A stretch of 31,595 nucleotides of DNA from assembly GCA_023393015.1 (NCBI GenBank), contig JAEWMY010000015.1, positions 1 to 31,595 of the forward strand, given 5' to 3'. This DNA comes from Spirochaetota bacterium. Lineage in GTDB: Bacteria > Spirochaetota > Spirochaetia > Treponematales > Treponemataceae. This document shows positions 16,720 to 24,024 of the stretch, one piece after another. Position 1 is the first letter of the stretch, and every line of letters starts with the position of its first letter. A model generated the notes under the pieces. It was not told where the DNA came from, ran no database searches, and was given only the letters and a program-made list of their open reading frames with translations. Position numbers and translations under genes: made by a program.

Positions 16720-17510
16720 AGGGCGCCTCCCGCCGCGACCAGCAGGGCCTCGAGCGCGGCGAAGCCGCGTTCCATGATCTGCATGAAGAGGTTTATCATG
16801 ATGGGAAGGGACAGCACGAGAAGGAAAAAGGTAACGATGATCGTTATCGGGAAGCCCTCGGACAGGAGATTCATCTGGGGCGCGGCCTTCGAAAGGAGGC
16901 CCATCGCCACGTGGATGAGAAAAAGCGTGCCGATGACGGGAAGCGCGATGATCATGGCGTTCAGGAAGAGGGTCGTAAGGCCCTTGAGGAAAAACTCGAC
17001 GAAGTCGCCCCGCGCGGACACGAGATTCGCGCAGTTGATCGCCTGTATGCTCCGGAAAAGGCCCCCGACAAACAGGGTCTGAAAGCCCTTGATCTGCACG
17101 AAGACGAGCATGGCGATGAGGTTGAGGTACTGACCCATGAGCGGGTTCTCGATCTGCGCGAGGGCGTCGTACACCTCGGACGCGCCGAAGCCCATTTGAT
17201 ACGAGAAAAACTGGCCCGCCGAACTGAAGGTCGAAAACACGAGGCTGACGAAAAAGCCCGTTATGACACCGAGCATCCCCTCTCCGACGACGAGAAGGGC
17301 GTATTGAAGGCTGAAGGCGTCGACCTGCCATCCCGCGGTATTGACAGCCGGATACACGAGAAACGCGGTGTAGCCCGCGAGCGCAACCTTAGCGACCCTC
17401 GGCACGGACTGGATCGAGAGCAAGGGCGTCGTCAGTATCATGGCGAACACGCGTACGGCGACAAGGAGGAAATAAGGCGCGTCGCGAAGCATCGCGTCGA
17501 ACGGACTCAT
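16716..17510 (-). CDS. fliR: FliR, flagellar export gate protein
   Basis: FliR is a membrane component of the FliPQR export channel. The 264-residue protein is almost wholly hydrophobic, with about six helices. Conserved features include the N-terminal segment with VRVFAMILTTPLLS, the central GFGASEVYDALAQIENPLMGQYLNLIAMLVF, and a C-terminal region with PINLFM-like helices. The stop overlaps flhB. Confidence 0.95.
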   Translation of the reverse strand: MSPFDAMLRDAPYFLLVAVRVFAMILTTPLLSIQSVPRVAKVALAGYTAFLVYPAVNTAGWQVDAFSLQYALLVVGEGMLGVITGFFVSLVFSTFSSAGQFFSYQMGFGASEVYDALAQIENPLMGQYLNLIAMLVFVQIKGFQTLFVGGLFRSIQAINCANLVSARGDFVEFFLKGLTTLFLNAMIIALPVIGTLFLIHVAMGLLSKAAPQMNLLSEGFPITIIVTFFLLVLSLPIMINLFMQIMERGFAALEALLVAAGGAL

Positions 17511-17513
17511 ACG

Positions 17514-17783
17514 CTAGCGCACCATCTGCGGAATCATCTCGAATAGCCGGATCGTGTAGTCGCGGAGGGAGGCGAACATCCATCCGCCGAGAAGCGCGAG
17601 CATGCCGAGTATCGTCATGATTTTCGGCACGAAGGTGAGCGTCTGTTCCTGGATGGAGGTCGTGGCCTGGAAGATGGCGACGACGAGCCCTACGATGAGG
17701 GCCGAAAGGAGGATCGGAGAAGCGAGAAGCAGTATCTCGAATACCCCGCCGCGCATCAGGCTGATTACGGAACCGAGCGTCAT
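17514..17783 (-). CDS. fliQ: FliQ, flagellar export gate protein
   Basis: The 89-residue protein has two membrane helices (about 16-39 and 53-70) and the typical central segment GLVVAIFQATTSIQEQTLTFVPKI. FliQ lines the FliPQR export pore. It lies between fliP and fliR with gaps of 16 and 3 bases. Confidence 0.96.
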   Translation of the reverse strand: MTLGSVISLMRGGVFEILLLASPILLSALIVGLVVAIFQATTSIQEQTLTFVPKIMTILGMLALLGGWMFASLRDYTIRLFEMIPQMVR

Positions 17784-17799
17784 GGCGCGTTACCCCCTT

Positions 17800-18657
17800 T
17801 CACAAAAACGAGTTGAAGAGCTGCCGGGTAAGAAGGCCCCAGCCGTCGACCAGTATGAACAGAATGAGCTTGAACGGCATCGATATTTGTACCGGGGGAA
17901 GCATGATCATTCCCATGGACATGAGCACGCTCGCGACGACCATGTCCACGATGATGAACGGTATATAGAGCAGTATCCCGATCTTGAAGGCCACCGTCAG
18001 CTCGTGCAGGATGTACGCGGGAACGAGCACCCGCGTCGGTACGTCGGCGAGCGTCCGGGGCTTTTCCATCTTTCCCATGTTCATGAACATGGCGATCGTC
18101 GAGGTGTCGTTGGACATCTGGCGGTACATGAACATGCGTATCGGTTTCTCGGCCTCGACGTAGGCCCCTGGTATGTCCAGTTGGCCGTCCGCGAGGGGTT
18201 TGAAGGAATTGTCGTACACTTGCGTAAACGTAGGCCACATGATGAACAGGGTCAAAAAGAGCGCGATCCCGTTAAGCACCTGCGTCGGCGGAACCTGTTG
18301 CAGTGAAAGGGCGCGTTTTATGAAGTCCAGCACGATCGATATGCGGAGAAAACTCGTCGTCAGTATCAGGATGCTCGGAGCGAGCGAAAGGACAGTGAGC
18401 AAAAGGAGGAGCTGTACCGAAAAGGCCACCTCGCGGTTGCTTCCCGGCTCGCGTATCTGCAAGTCAACGAACGGAATGCGGGTAGCCTGCCGTTGCGCGT
18501 TCGGCGCGGTCGCGCCCCGCGCGCTTCCCTGCGGGAAACCCTGGCCGCCCGAGGCGGCTTGTTGGGCGGCGACCGAAACGGGAAGTGCGAACATGAGAAG
18601 GACGAGGATGACGAACACCGCGTTGAAGGCGGCTCGTTGCCTGCGTATACGGCTCAT
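17800..18657 (-). CDS. fliP: FliP, flagellar export gate protein
   Basis: FliP is the main subunit of the export-gate channel. The 285-residue protein begins with a probable signal peptide (residues 1-31, ending near VAAQQA), as known for FliP, then a short variable linker and four membrane helices. The hallmark C-terminal segment with YIPFIIVDMVVASVLMSMGM followed by LPPVQISMPFKL is intact. The start ATG overlaps the fliO stop as ATGA. Confidence 0.97.
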   Translation of the reverse strand: MSRIRRQRAAFNAVFVILVLLMFALPVSVAAQQAASGGQGFPQGSARGATAPNAQRQATRIPFVDLQIREPGSNREVAFSVQLLLLLTVLSLAPSILILTTSFLRISIVLDFIKRALSLQQVPPTQVLNGIALFLTLFIMWPTFTQVYDNSFKPLADGQLDIPGAYVEAEKPIRMFMYRQMSNDTSTIAMFMNMGKMEKPRTLADVPTRVLVPAYILHELTVAFKIGILLYIPFIIVDMVVASVLMSMGMIMLPPVQISMPFKLILFILVDGWGLLTRQLFNSFL

Positions 18658-19412
18658 TCGGCGCTCCCTCCGCCAGACGGATTTCCGTCCGGACGCGAGC
18701 TCGCGAGGCGCTCGCGTTGGCGTCTGATGAACTCGGCCGTCAGCGTGGCGGACGATCCGTCGTCGTCCTCGCGGGCGGCCGAACGGGGACGTTCTCCCGT
18801 CTGGACCTCGCCGGTCTTCGACTCCGCGCTTCCCGCCCGTACCGAACCCGGCAGGAAACGCGCGAGAACCCCCTCGAACGGCCCGACTGGTTCACCCGAG
18901 GTCCGTTCGGCCTCGAGGTTCATCGCGTCGATGAGCTCGCGGTCGCGTATCTCGGCGATAAGGCTCACCGACTGTTCGGTGACGCCGACAAGGAACGCCT
19001 GCGAACCGACCGATATGACGCGCGCAGAAGCGCTTTGCGAAAGGGGAATGTGCGCGAGAGATCTGAGATACGGATCCCGGGCGGCGTTGATGCGGGAACT
19101 TTTCTTGAGAAGCCAGATAACGCCGTATATGCAGGCGCATACGAAGGCGAGCACGAGAACGACGCGCAAGAGGAGGAAAACGGTCGGAGTCCCGCCGGCG
19201 GCGTCAACGCCTTCGATACCGTCGCCGGTATCGAGCAAAAGGGCCGTTTCATCTCCGGGTACGGCTACGGGGACCGTTTCGCCCACGGCACCGTCGGCGC
19301 GTCCTTCCGCGGATTGCGCGGCGGATCGCGCGATAAGCCCAAAACAAAGAACGCACGCGAACAGGAAGCCAGCAAACGGCCCCGGCCCGGTGCGATAAAA
19401 ACGCGTATTCAT
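18654..19412 (-). CDS. fliO: FliO, export gate assembly protein
   Basis: FliO assists assembly of the FliP ring. The 252-residue protein has an N-terminal hydrophobic signal/anchor (about 12-32), an acidic periplasmic segment, one central membrane helix (about 80-104) and the conserved cytoplasmic FliO region ISVGSQAFLVGVTEQSVSLIAEI (about 135-157). A long charged, disordered tail follows. A GGGAGGGG ribosome site precedes the ATG. Identification rests on both sequence and its place before fliP; borrelial homologues have been called FliZ. Confidence 0.88.
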   Translation of the reverse strand: MNTRFYRTGPGPFAGFLFACVLCFGLIARSAAQSAEGRADGAVGETVPVAVPGDETALLLDTGDGIEGVDAAGGTPTVFLLLRVVLVLAFVCACIYGVIWLLKKSSRINAARDPYLRSLAHIPLSQSASARVISVGSQAFLVGVTEQSVSLIAEIRDRELIDAMNLEAERTSGEPVGPFEGVLARFLPGSVRAGSAESKTGEVQTGERPRSAAREDDDGSSATLTAEFIRRQRERLASSRPDGNPSGGGSAE

Positions 19413-19439
19413 GTACCCCTCCCACCCCGAAAAAAGTCG

Positions 19440-20630
19440 TTACATCTCGGACACCCGCTCTATCGGCGAAAGGATTTCCGTTACGCGAACGCCGAAGTTT
19501 TCGTCGATAACCACGACCTCACCCTTTGCGATAGGCTTATGGTTCACGAGGATGTCGACCGGCTCGCCGGCGAGCTTGTCCAGCTCGATGATGGTTCCCT
19601 CGCCCATTCCGAGGATTTCCTTGATGACCTTCCGCGTTCGTCCGAGTTCGACGGTCATTTCCATGTAGACGTCCATGATCAGGCCGATATTGCCCTGTTC
19701 GACGCCCAGGTTGTTCATTTGAAGATTTGGAAACTGTACGGACTGAACGTTCGGGTTCATGCCCATAATCTGTCCCTGCATGCCCATGTTTGGCATACCG
19801 CCCATATTCATGCCTCCCATTCCGGGCATACCCATGCCCTGCATGCTTTGCATACCCTGCACGTTCTGCATGCCGCCCATGTTCATTCCGCCCATGTTCA
19901 TCGATCCCATTCCGGCTTGCGGCTGTTGCATCGCGTCCATGCCCGGCGACATGGCGCCCATGACGTCGCCCTGAGAGGAGGCGTCTTGCGCGCCGTAAGC
20001 CCTGGCGATCGCGGTCGCGGCGGCTACCGGGACTATCTCCCACAGCGAAAAGGCGCCGTCTTCGATATTGACGGGATAGGTAAACACGGCGAAATCCTGC
20101 TGGGGGAATCGCACCATGGCCTTGGGAACGTGAACCGACTCCGCGGGATTGTTCGCAACTCCCTTGAGGCCGGCCTTGTCGAGCGCTGTAAGCTCGATTC
20201 CCACGTGCTGCGATATCGTCTCGCTGATGACCGAAAGCGACATCTCGTCGAGCTCGGCGTTTTGCTCGTGATTTACGAGGCTAACGACCTTTTGCGCGAA
20301 TTCCGGCGCGAGGACGAACAGGTGATCTCCCGAAAGTCCCTCGGAAAAATCGATGACGCATCCGACGACCATCTCGGGAATCTTGCGGAGAAAGGAGTCG
20401 CGCTTCATCGTTTCGATGGTCGGCATGCCGAAATCGATCGTCTTCCCGGTCATGGACTCGAGATTCGACTTGAGCGCGGGTACGCAATCCGACACGAATT
20501 TCTGCAAGGCGCTTATCTGCCCGTCGTTCATCTGGGCGGTCGGAGCTGCGGAAGCGGCACCCATCCCCCCCATGTCAACGCCCGCCAATAGGGCGTCAAT
20601 CTCGTCCTGGGATATGGATCCGTCACTCAT
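19440..20630 (-). CDS. fliY: FliN/FliY switch protein with CheC-like domain and Met-rich linker
   Basis: The 396-residue C-ring protein has the FliY layout. An N-terminal CheY-binding peptide (SISQDEIDALLAG) is followed by a CheC-like domain (about 40-215). Next comes an unusual Met/Gly/Asn/Gln linker (about 224-294), then a SpoA/FliN domain (about 315-385) with VELGRTRKVIKEILGMGEG. It should sit in the switch and control rotation sense. In the CheC-like helix SVISETISQHVG the phosphatase pattern S-x3-E is present, but the expected Asn two residues further is Ser, so CheY-P phosphatase activity is doubtful. The start is ATG 20630, with AAGGAG nine bases upstream, rather than ATG 20639. It overlaps the fliM stop. 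Confidence 0.93.
   Translation of the reverse strand: MSDGSISQDEIDALLAGVDMGGMGAASAAPTAQMNDGQISALQKFVSDCVPALKSNLESMTGKTIDFGMPTIETMKRDSFLRKIPEMVVGCVIDFSEGLSGDHLFVLAPEFAQKVVSLVNHEQNAELDEMSLSVISETISQHVGIELTALDKAGLKGVANNPAESVHVPKAMVRFPQQDFAVFTYPVNIEDGAFSLWEIVPVAAATAIARAYGAQDASSQGDVMGAMSPGMDAMQQPQAGMGSMNMGGMNMGGMQNVQGMQSMQGMGMPGMGGMNMGGMPNMGMQGQIMGMNPNVQSVQFPNLQMNNLGVEQGNIGLIMDVYMEMTVELGRTRKVIKEILGMGEGTIIELDKLAGEPVDILVNHKPIAKGEVVVIDENFGVRVTEILSPIERVSEM
19755..19964 (-). repeat. Repetitive segment encoding Met/Gly-rich linker inside fliN/fliY
   Basis: Imperfect short repeats encode units such as MNMGGM, MQSMQGM and MPGM, giving 22 methionines in about 70 residues. On the plus strand the same DNA shows recurring CCCATGTTCAT and GCATGCCCAT motifs. 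It lies between the CheC-like and SpoA domains. Confidence 0.85.
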
Positions 20631-21657
20631 ACGCTTCATCTCCTTCTACCGAAAGTTCTTCGAATTCTTCCTGTTCAATGTCGGCAAGCTTCTTGAGTAC
20701 CTGAACGGCGACCTTCTTGCCGATCACGCCCGCCTGGCAGAGGAATTTCTTCTTGCTGCCGACGCTGAGGGTAAAGGGGTCGCCGACGCGTACGTTCGAC
20801 AACCGCACTACGTCACCTACCCTGAGGTTGAGAACGTCCCTGACGGGAAGGTTGATGGTACCGATCTCCGCCACGACGTCCATATCGACCGTCGAAAGTT
20901 TCTCCTTCAGGACGCCCATGTACTGCGTCGTGGAACTCCTGCGTACCGACGAAAACCAGAACTGGCTCGACAGCTTCGAGATTATCGGCTCGATCGTGAT
21001 GTAGGGAATGCAGAAGTTCATCATCCCCTCTTCCTCGCCGACCTTCGTTTCGAGGGTCACGAGTACCACCATTTCGGAGGGAGGAACGATCTGGGCGAAC
21101 TGGGGGTTTGTCTCGATTTGCCCGAGGCGCGGCCTCAAGTCGATCACCTGCGTCCACGCCTCGCGCATGTTGGCGAGTATCCGCACGATGATGCCTTCCA
21201 TTACCGACTGTTCGATATCGGTAAGGTCGCGTTGGACCTTGGTTCCCTGCCCGGTACCGCCGAAAAGGCGGTCGATGATCGAAAAGGTAACCGAGGGATC
21301 TATCTCCAGGATCGCGTTGCCCTTCAGGGGGTCCATGTTGATGACCGCGAGGGTCGTCGGCGTGGGTATCGAGCGGATGAATTCCTCGTAGGTAAGCTGA
21401 TCGACGGAGGCGACGTGCACGTGCGCCATGCTCCGAAGCTGGGCGGAAAGCGCGGTAGTAGTGAGCCGCGCGAATGTTTCGTGCATGATCGAAACCGTGC
21501 GGATCTGTTCCTTCGAAAATTTGTCGGGACGCTTGAAATCGTAGATCTTGATCTTGCGCGTGTCGTTTACCGGCCTGAAATCCTCGGTATCGGTGTCGCC
21601 CGCGCTGATTGCGGTGAGTAGCTGATCTATCTCGTCCTGCGAAAGAACTTCGGTCAT
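20623..21657 (-). CDS. fliM: FliM, flagellar motor switch protein
   Basis: FliM is the C-ring switch subunit that binds phosphorylated CheY. In this 344-residue protein the N-terminal CheY-binding peptide LSQDEIDQLLTAI is present. The middle CheC-like domain spans about 45-230 and includes the segment with DRLFGGTGQG, and a C-terminal SpoA domain (about 245-325) follows with LRVGDVVRLSN. It sits between fliL and fliN/fliY as usual. Its last codons contain the Shine-Dalgarno used by fliN. Confidence 0.97.
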   Translation of the reverse strand: MTEVLSQDEIDQLLTAISAGDTDTEDFRPVNDTRKIKIYDFKRPDKFSKEQIRTVSIMHETFARLTTTALSAQLRSMAHVHVASVDQLTYEEFIRSIPTPTTLAVINMDPLKGNAILEIDPSVTFSIIDRLFGGTGQGTKVQRDLTDIEQSVMEGIIVRILANMREAWTQVIDLRPRLGQIETNPQFAQIVPPSEMVVLVTLETKVGEEEGMMNFCIPYITIEPIISKLSSQFWFSSVRRSSTTQYMGVLKEKLSTVDMDVVAEIGTINLPVRDVLNLRVGDVVRLSNVRVGDPFTLSVGSKKKFLCQAGVIGKKVAVQVLKKLADIEQEEFEELSVEGDEAYE

Positions 21658-21664
21658 GGCGCCC

Positions 21665-22204
21665 TTATTGTTCCACTATGTCGTACTGGGTGAAACGGAC
21701 ATCCTTTATCTTGGTCTTTGAAAGGATGTTGTCGTTTATGGCGTTGCGTATCTCTATCTTGATCTTGTCTTCGTTCCGGAGCTCCGCGGCCGTCTTGCGC
21801 GTGAAGTATTTTCTGAGGAAGTCCTTGAGCTCCACGAGTCGCGACGACAGCTCCGCGGGCGTCGCCTTGTCCTCGAAGGTATAGCCGAGGGCCACTTCGA
21901 CCACGACGGAAGCCGGTATCTGGTCCGCCGTCTTGGTCCTGATCGATCCCACGGCCTGGTACCACTGAAGCACCTCCCGCAAGCCGGTGTATTCCTCGGA
22001 AAGGGGAACCGCGGTTTTGTTCTCGCCCGTCCCTCCCATGATATTCACGGTAACGACGACCACGGTGATGATGAAAATGAGGGCGCCGAGAACGATGGCC
22101 ACCCACTTGAGCAACTGAGGAAGGAGCCCTATGCCCTTTTTGCCTCCGCCGTCTCCCGCTGGACCCTCTCCGCCTTCAAGGTTAATGTCGTCCTGATCGT
22201 CCAT
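21665..22204 (-). CDS. fliL: FliL, stator-associated membrane protein
   Basis: The 179-residue single-pass inner-membrane protein has a Gly/Asp-rich cytoplasmic N-terminus, a helix at about 30-55 and a periplasmic FliL domain with the characteristic VALGYTFEDKATPAELSSR and a final IVEQ. FliL rings surround stators and support torque; in spirochaetes it helps orient periplasmic flagella. It lies between motB and fliM, and is preceded by a short AT-rich gap with an AAGGAA site. Confidence 0.92.
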   Translation of the reverse strand: MDDQDDINLEGGEGPAGDGGGKKGIGLLPQLLKWVAIVLGALIFIITVVVVTVNIMGGTGENKTAVPLSEEYTGLREVLQWYQAVGSIRTKTADQIPASVVVEVALGYTFEDKATPAELSSRLVELKDFLRKYFTRKTAAELRNEDKIKIEIRNAINDNILSKTKIKDVRFTQYDIVEQ

Positions 22205-22242
22205 TTCTGTTCCTTATTAATTACCTTCCGAACATGATACCA

Positions 22243-22956
22243 TCAAAAATGGCCTTCGTCCAGAATAATTATGTCGACGCGCCTGTTGTAGGCGCGACCT
22301 TCCGCCGTGTCGTTCGAGGCGAAGGGACGCGTATCGGCGTACCCGGCGACGGCGAACCTGGATTCATCGGCGCCGAAATCCGTCAAGTAGTGCAACACGT
22401 TGACCGCGCGCATCGAGGAAAGCTCCCAGTTGCTCGGCCATTGCGCCGGATCGGTCGCCCCGGCGTCCGTGTGTCCCTCTATCCTGAATCTCCTGTCCTC
22501 GAGCTCCTCGGAAGACAGAAACTGCCCGATTCCGAGAAGGGTGTCCCGCGTTTCCTCGATATTGAGCTCGGCGCTTCCCGTCCTGAAAAACGAGTCCGCC
22601 GCGAGTGTTATGACGAGCCCGCGCTCGTCGCTCGTGATCGAAATCTTGTTCGTCTTGATCTCGGGGGCGAAGAGGCTTACGGCGCGCTTGACCGCGAGGC
22701 CGAGGGACCGTCCCTTTTCCATCGACGGCATCGAGTTGATCGTGTTGCCGAGATCCGAAAGCCGTCCGGCGGCGAGGGATTGCCCCCCTCCGGTCGGGTC
22801 GCCCTGTATGGAGGCGGTCATCTGCGCGAGCTGGACGACGTCCGCCTCGGACGGGTCATACAGCATGACGAAGAAGCACATGCAGAGCGTGATCATGTCC
22901 GCGTAGGTGTTGAGCCATCCCGAGGTCGCCGCCTTCGCTTCGCGCTTCTTTCCCAT
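22243..22956 (-). CDS. motB: MotB, stator protein with peptidoglycan-binding domain
   Basis: The 237-residue stator subunit anchors MotA to peptidoglycan. The single helix begins NTYADMITLCMCFFVMLY, with the ion-binding aspartate at residue 20. A plug/linker follows, then an OmpA-like domain (about 115-230) with the peptidoglycan-binding signature FRIEGHTDAGATDP and NWELSSMRAVNVLHYL. The sequence around the aspartate looks like proton-type MotB, but ion choice cannot be proved from sequence. It starts 12 bases after motA. Confidence 0.96.
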   Translation of the reverse strand: MGKKREAKAATSGWLNTYADMITLCMCFFVMLYDPSEADVVQLAQMTASIQGDPTGGGQSLAAGRLSDLGNTINSMPSMEKGRSLGLAVKRAVSLFAPEIKTNKISITSDERGLVITLAADSFFRTGSAELNIEETRDTLLGIGQFLSSEELEDRRFRIEGHTDAGATDPAQWPSNWELSSMRAVNVLHYLTDFGADESRFAVAGYADTRPFASNDTAEGRAYNRRVDIIILDEGHF

Positions 22957-22968
22957 CCGGCGCCTCCG

Positions 22969-23748
22969 TCAGTCCTTCATTACGTCAGACTCGATGACCT
23001 TGCGATCCTTCGGAGTCAGGTAGGTAAGCATCTTCTGGGCGAGAATGCGGGGATTGTCGCCGGCCTGTATCGAAAGCACGCCCTCTATGACCATCTCGCG
23101 GGACTTCGCCTCCATGCTGTTCTGGTATCCGAGCTTTCCCGCGATGGGAACGAAAAGCCAGTTCTGGAGCATCGATCCGTAGAGCGTCGTGACGAGCGCG
23201 GTCGCCATGTTCGGGCCGAGCGAGCTCTTGTCGGCGAGGTTCGAAAGCATACCGATAAGGCCGATAACGGTTCCGAGCATTCCGAAGCCGGGAGCGAGCG
23301 TCGCCCAGGCGTTGACCAGGGTGATTTGCGTATTGTGGCGGGCTTCCATCTGGTTAAGCTCGTTTTCCATGAGCGTGCGGATAACCTCGCCGTCGGTTCC
23401 GTCGACAACGAGCCTGAGGCCGTTCCTCATGAACTCGTCGTCGAGGTCCTGGATTTCCTCTTCGAGCGCGAGGATACCCTCGCGCCGCGCCTTCTCGGAG
23501 AAGGACACGAGCTTCTGCACGAGCGTCCTTTCGCCGAAATCGAAGGTTTTGAAGCACCGGCCCATGATTCCGAAGATGCCGATGACGTGCCCGAGCGGGT
23601 ACGTCAGATAGAGGCAGAGATACGAGCCGCCGGCGGTAATGAACAGCGAGGGTACGTGAAACAGGCCTCCGAGCGATCCGCCAAGGAAGGCGCCGAAGAT
23701 AACGATACCCAAACCGCCAAACAGACCGATCCATGACGCGATATCCAT
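22969..23748 (-). CDS. motA: MotA, stator ion-channel protein
   Basis: The 259-residue stator subunit has four membrane helices in two pairs (about 1-22, 30-52, 150-175 and 180-200) and a large cytoplasmic loop carrying the charged residues that act on FliG. The conserved segments WATLAPGFGMLGTVIGLIGML and TALVTTLYGSMLQNWLFVPIAGKL supply the prolines and threonines of the ion path. It starts six bases after the flbD stop. Confidence 0.97.
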   Translation of the reverse strand: MDIASWIGLFGGLGIVIFGAFLGGSLGGLFHVPSLFITAGGSYLCLYLTYPLGHVIGIFGIMGRCFKTFDFGERTLVQKLVSFSEKARREGILALEEEIQDLDDEFMRNGLRLVVDGTDGEVIRTLMENELNQMEARHNTQITLVNAWATLAPGFGMLGTVIGLIGMLSNLADKSSLGPNMATALVTTLYGSMLQNWLFVPIAGKLGYQNSMEAKSREMVIEGVLSIQAGDNPRILAQKMLTYLTPKDRKVIESDVMKD

Positions 23749-23754
23749 AGAATC

Positions 23755-23952
23755 CTACTCCTCGTTTTTGAATGCGCCGATTTGGCGGCGATACGCGACG
23801 ATCCTCTCGATGACGTCGACGGGTTTTTCCCTGATGACGACGCGTTTCCCCGAAAGCATCACGAGCGTGACGTCCGGGTTGCACTCGATCGCCTCGATCT
23901 GGTGCGGGTTTATCCAGTATTCCTTGCCGTTCAGCTGCGTTACCGCGATCAT
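23755..23952 (-). CDS. flbD: FlbD, small flagellar operon protein
   Basis: The 65-residue soluble protein starts MIAVTQLNGKEYWINPHQIE and has TLVMLSGKRVVIREKP in the middle, the standard pattern of the FlbD/SwrD family found between flgE and motA. In Bacillus the homologue SwrD raises motor torque; the mechanism is not settled. It differs from the Caulobacter sigma-54 regulator also called FlbD. A GGGAG site lies seven bases before the ATG. Confidence 0.95.
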   Translation of the reverse strand: MIAVTQLNGKEYWINPHQIEAIECNPDVTLVMLSGKRVVIREKPVDVIERIVAYRRQIGAFKNEE

Positions 23953-23980
23953 CTGCCGTCTCCCGATCTTCCGCGACCGG

Positions 23981-24005
23981 CGGCGGCGCCGTCAAGGCGC
24001 CGTCG
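23981..24005 (-). other. Strong hairpin between flgE and flbD
   Basis: A 10-bp stem (CGGCGGCGCC with GGCGCCGTCG, one G-T pair) and a 5-base loop fill the 72-base gap after the flgE stop. No T-tract follows, so it is not a standard terminator. It could stabilise or attenuate the transcript after the hook gene. Confidence 0.6.
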
Positions 24006-24024
24006 CGCGGATCATTCTAGCCTA

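Noticed and set aside
19755..19964. Short repeated units that might suggest a CRISPR array
   Set aside because: The units are too short, have no spacers and lie in frame inside fliN/fliY.
18717..20591. A 624-residue plus-strand open frame with a His/Ala/Leu-rich stretch
   Set aside because: It is antisense to fliO and fliN/fliY; the His-rich part mirrors the Met-rich repeat. The frame is long only because the DNA is GC-rich.
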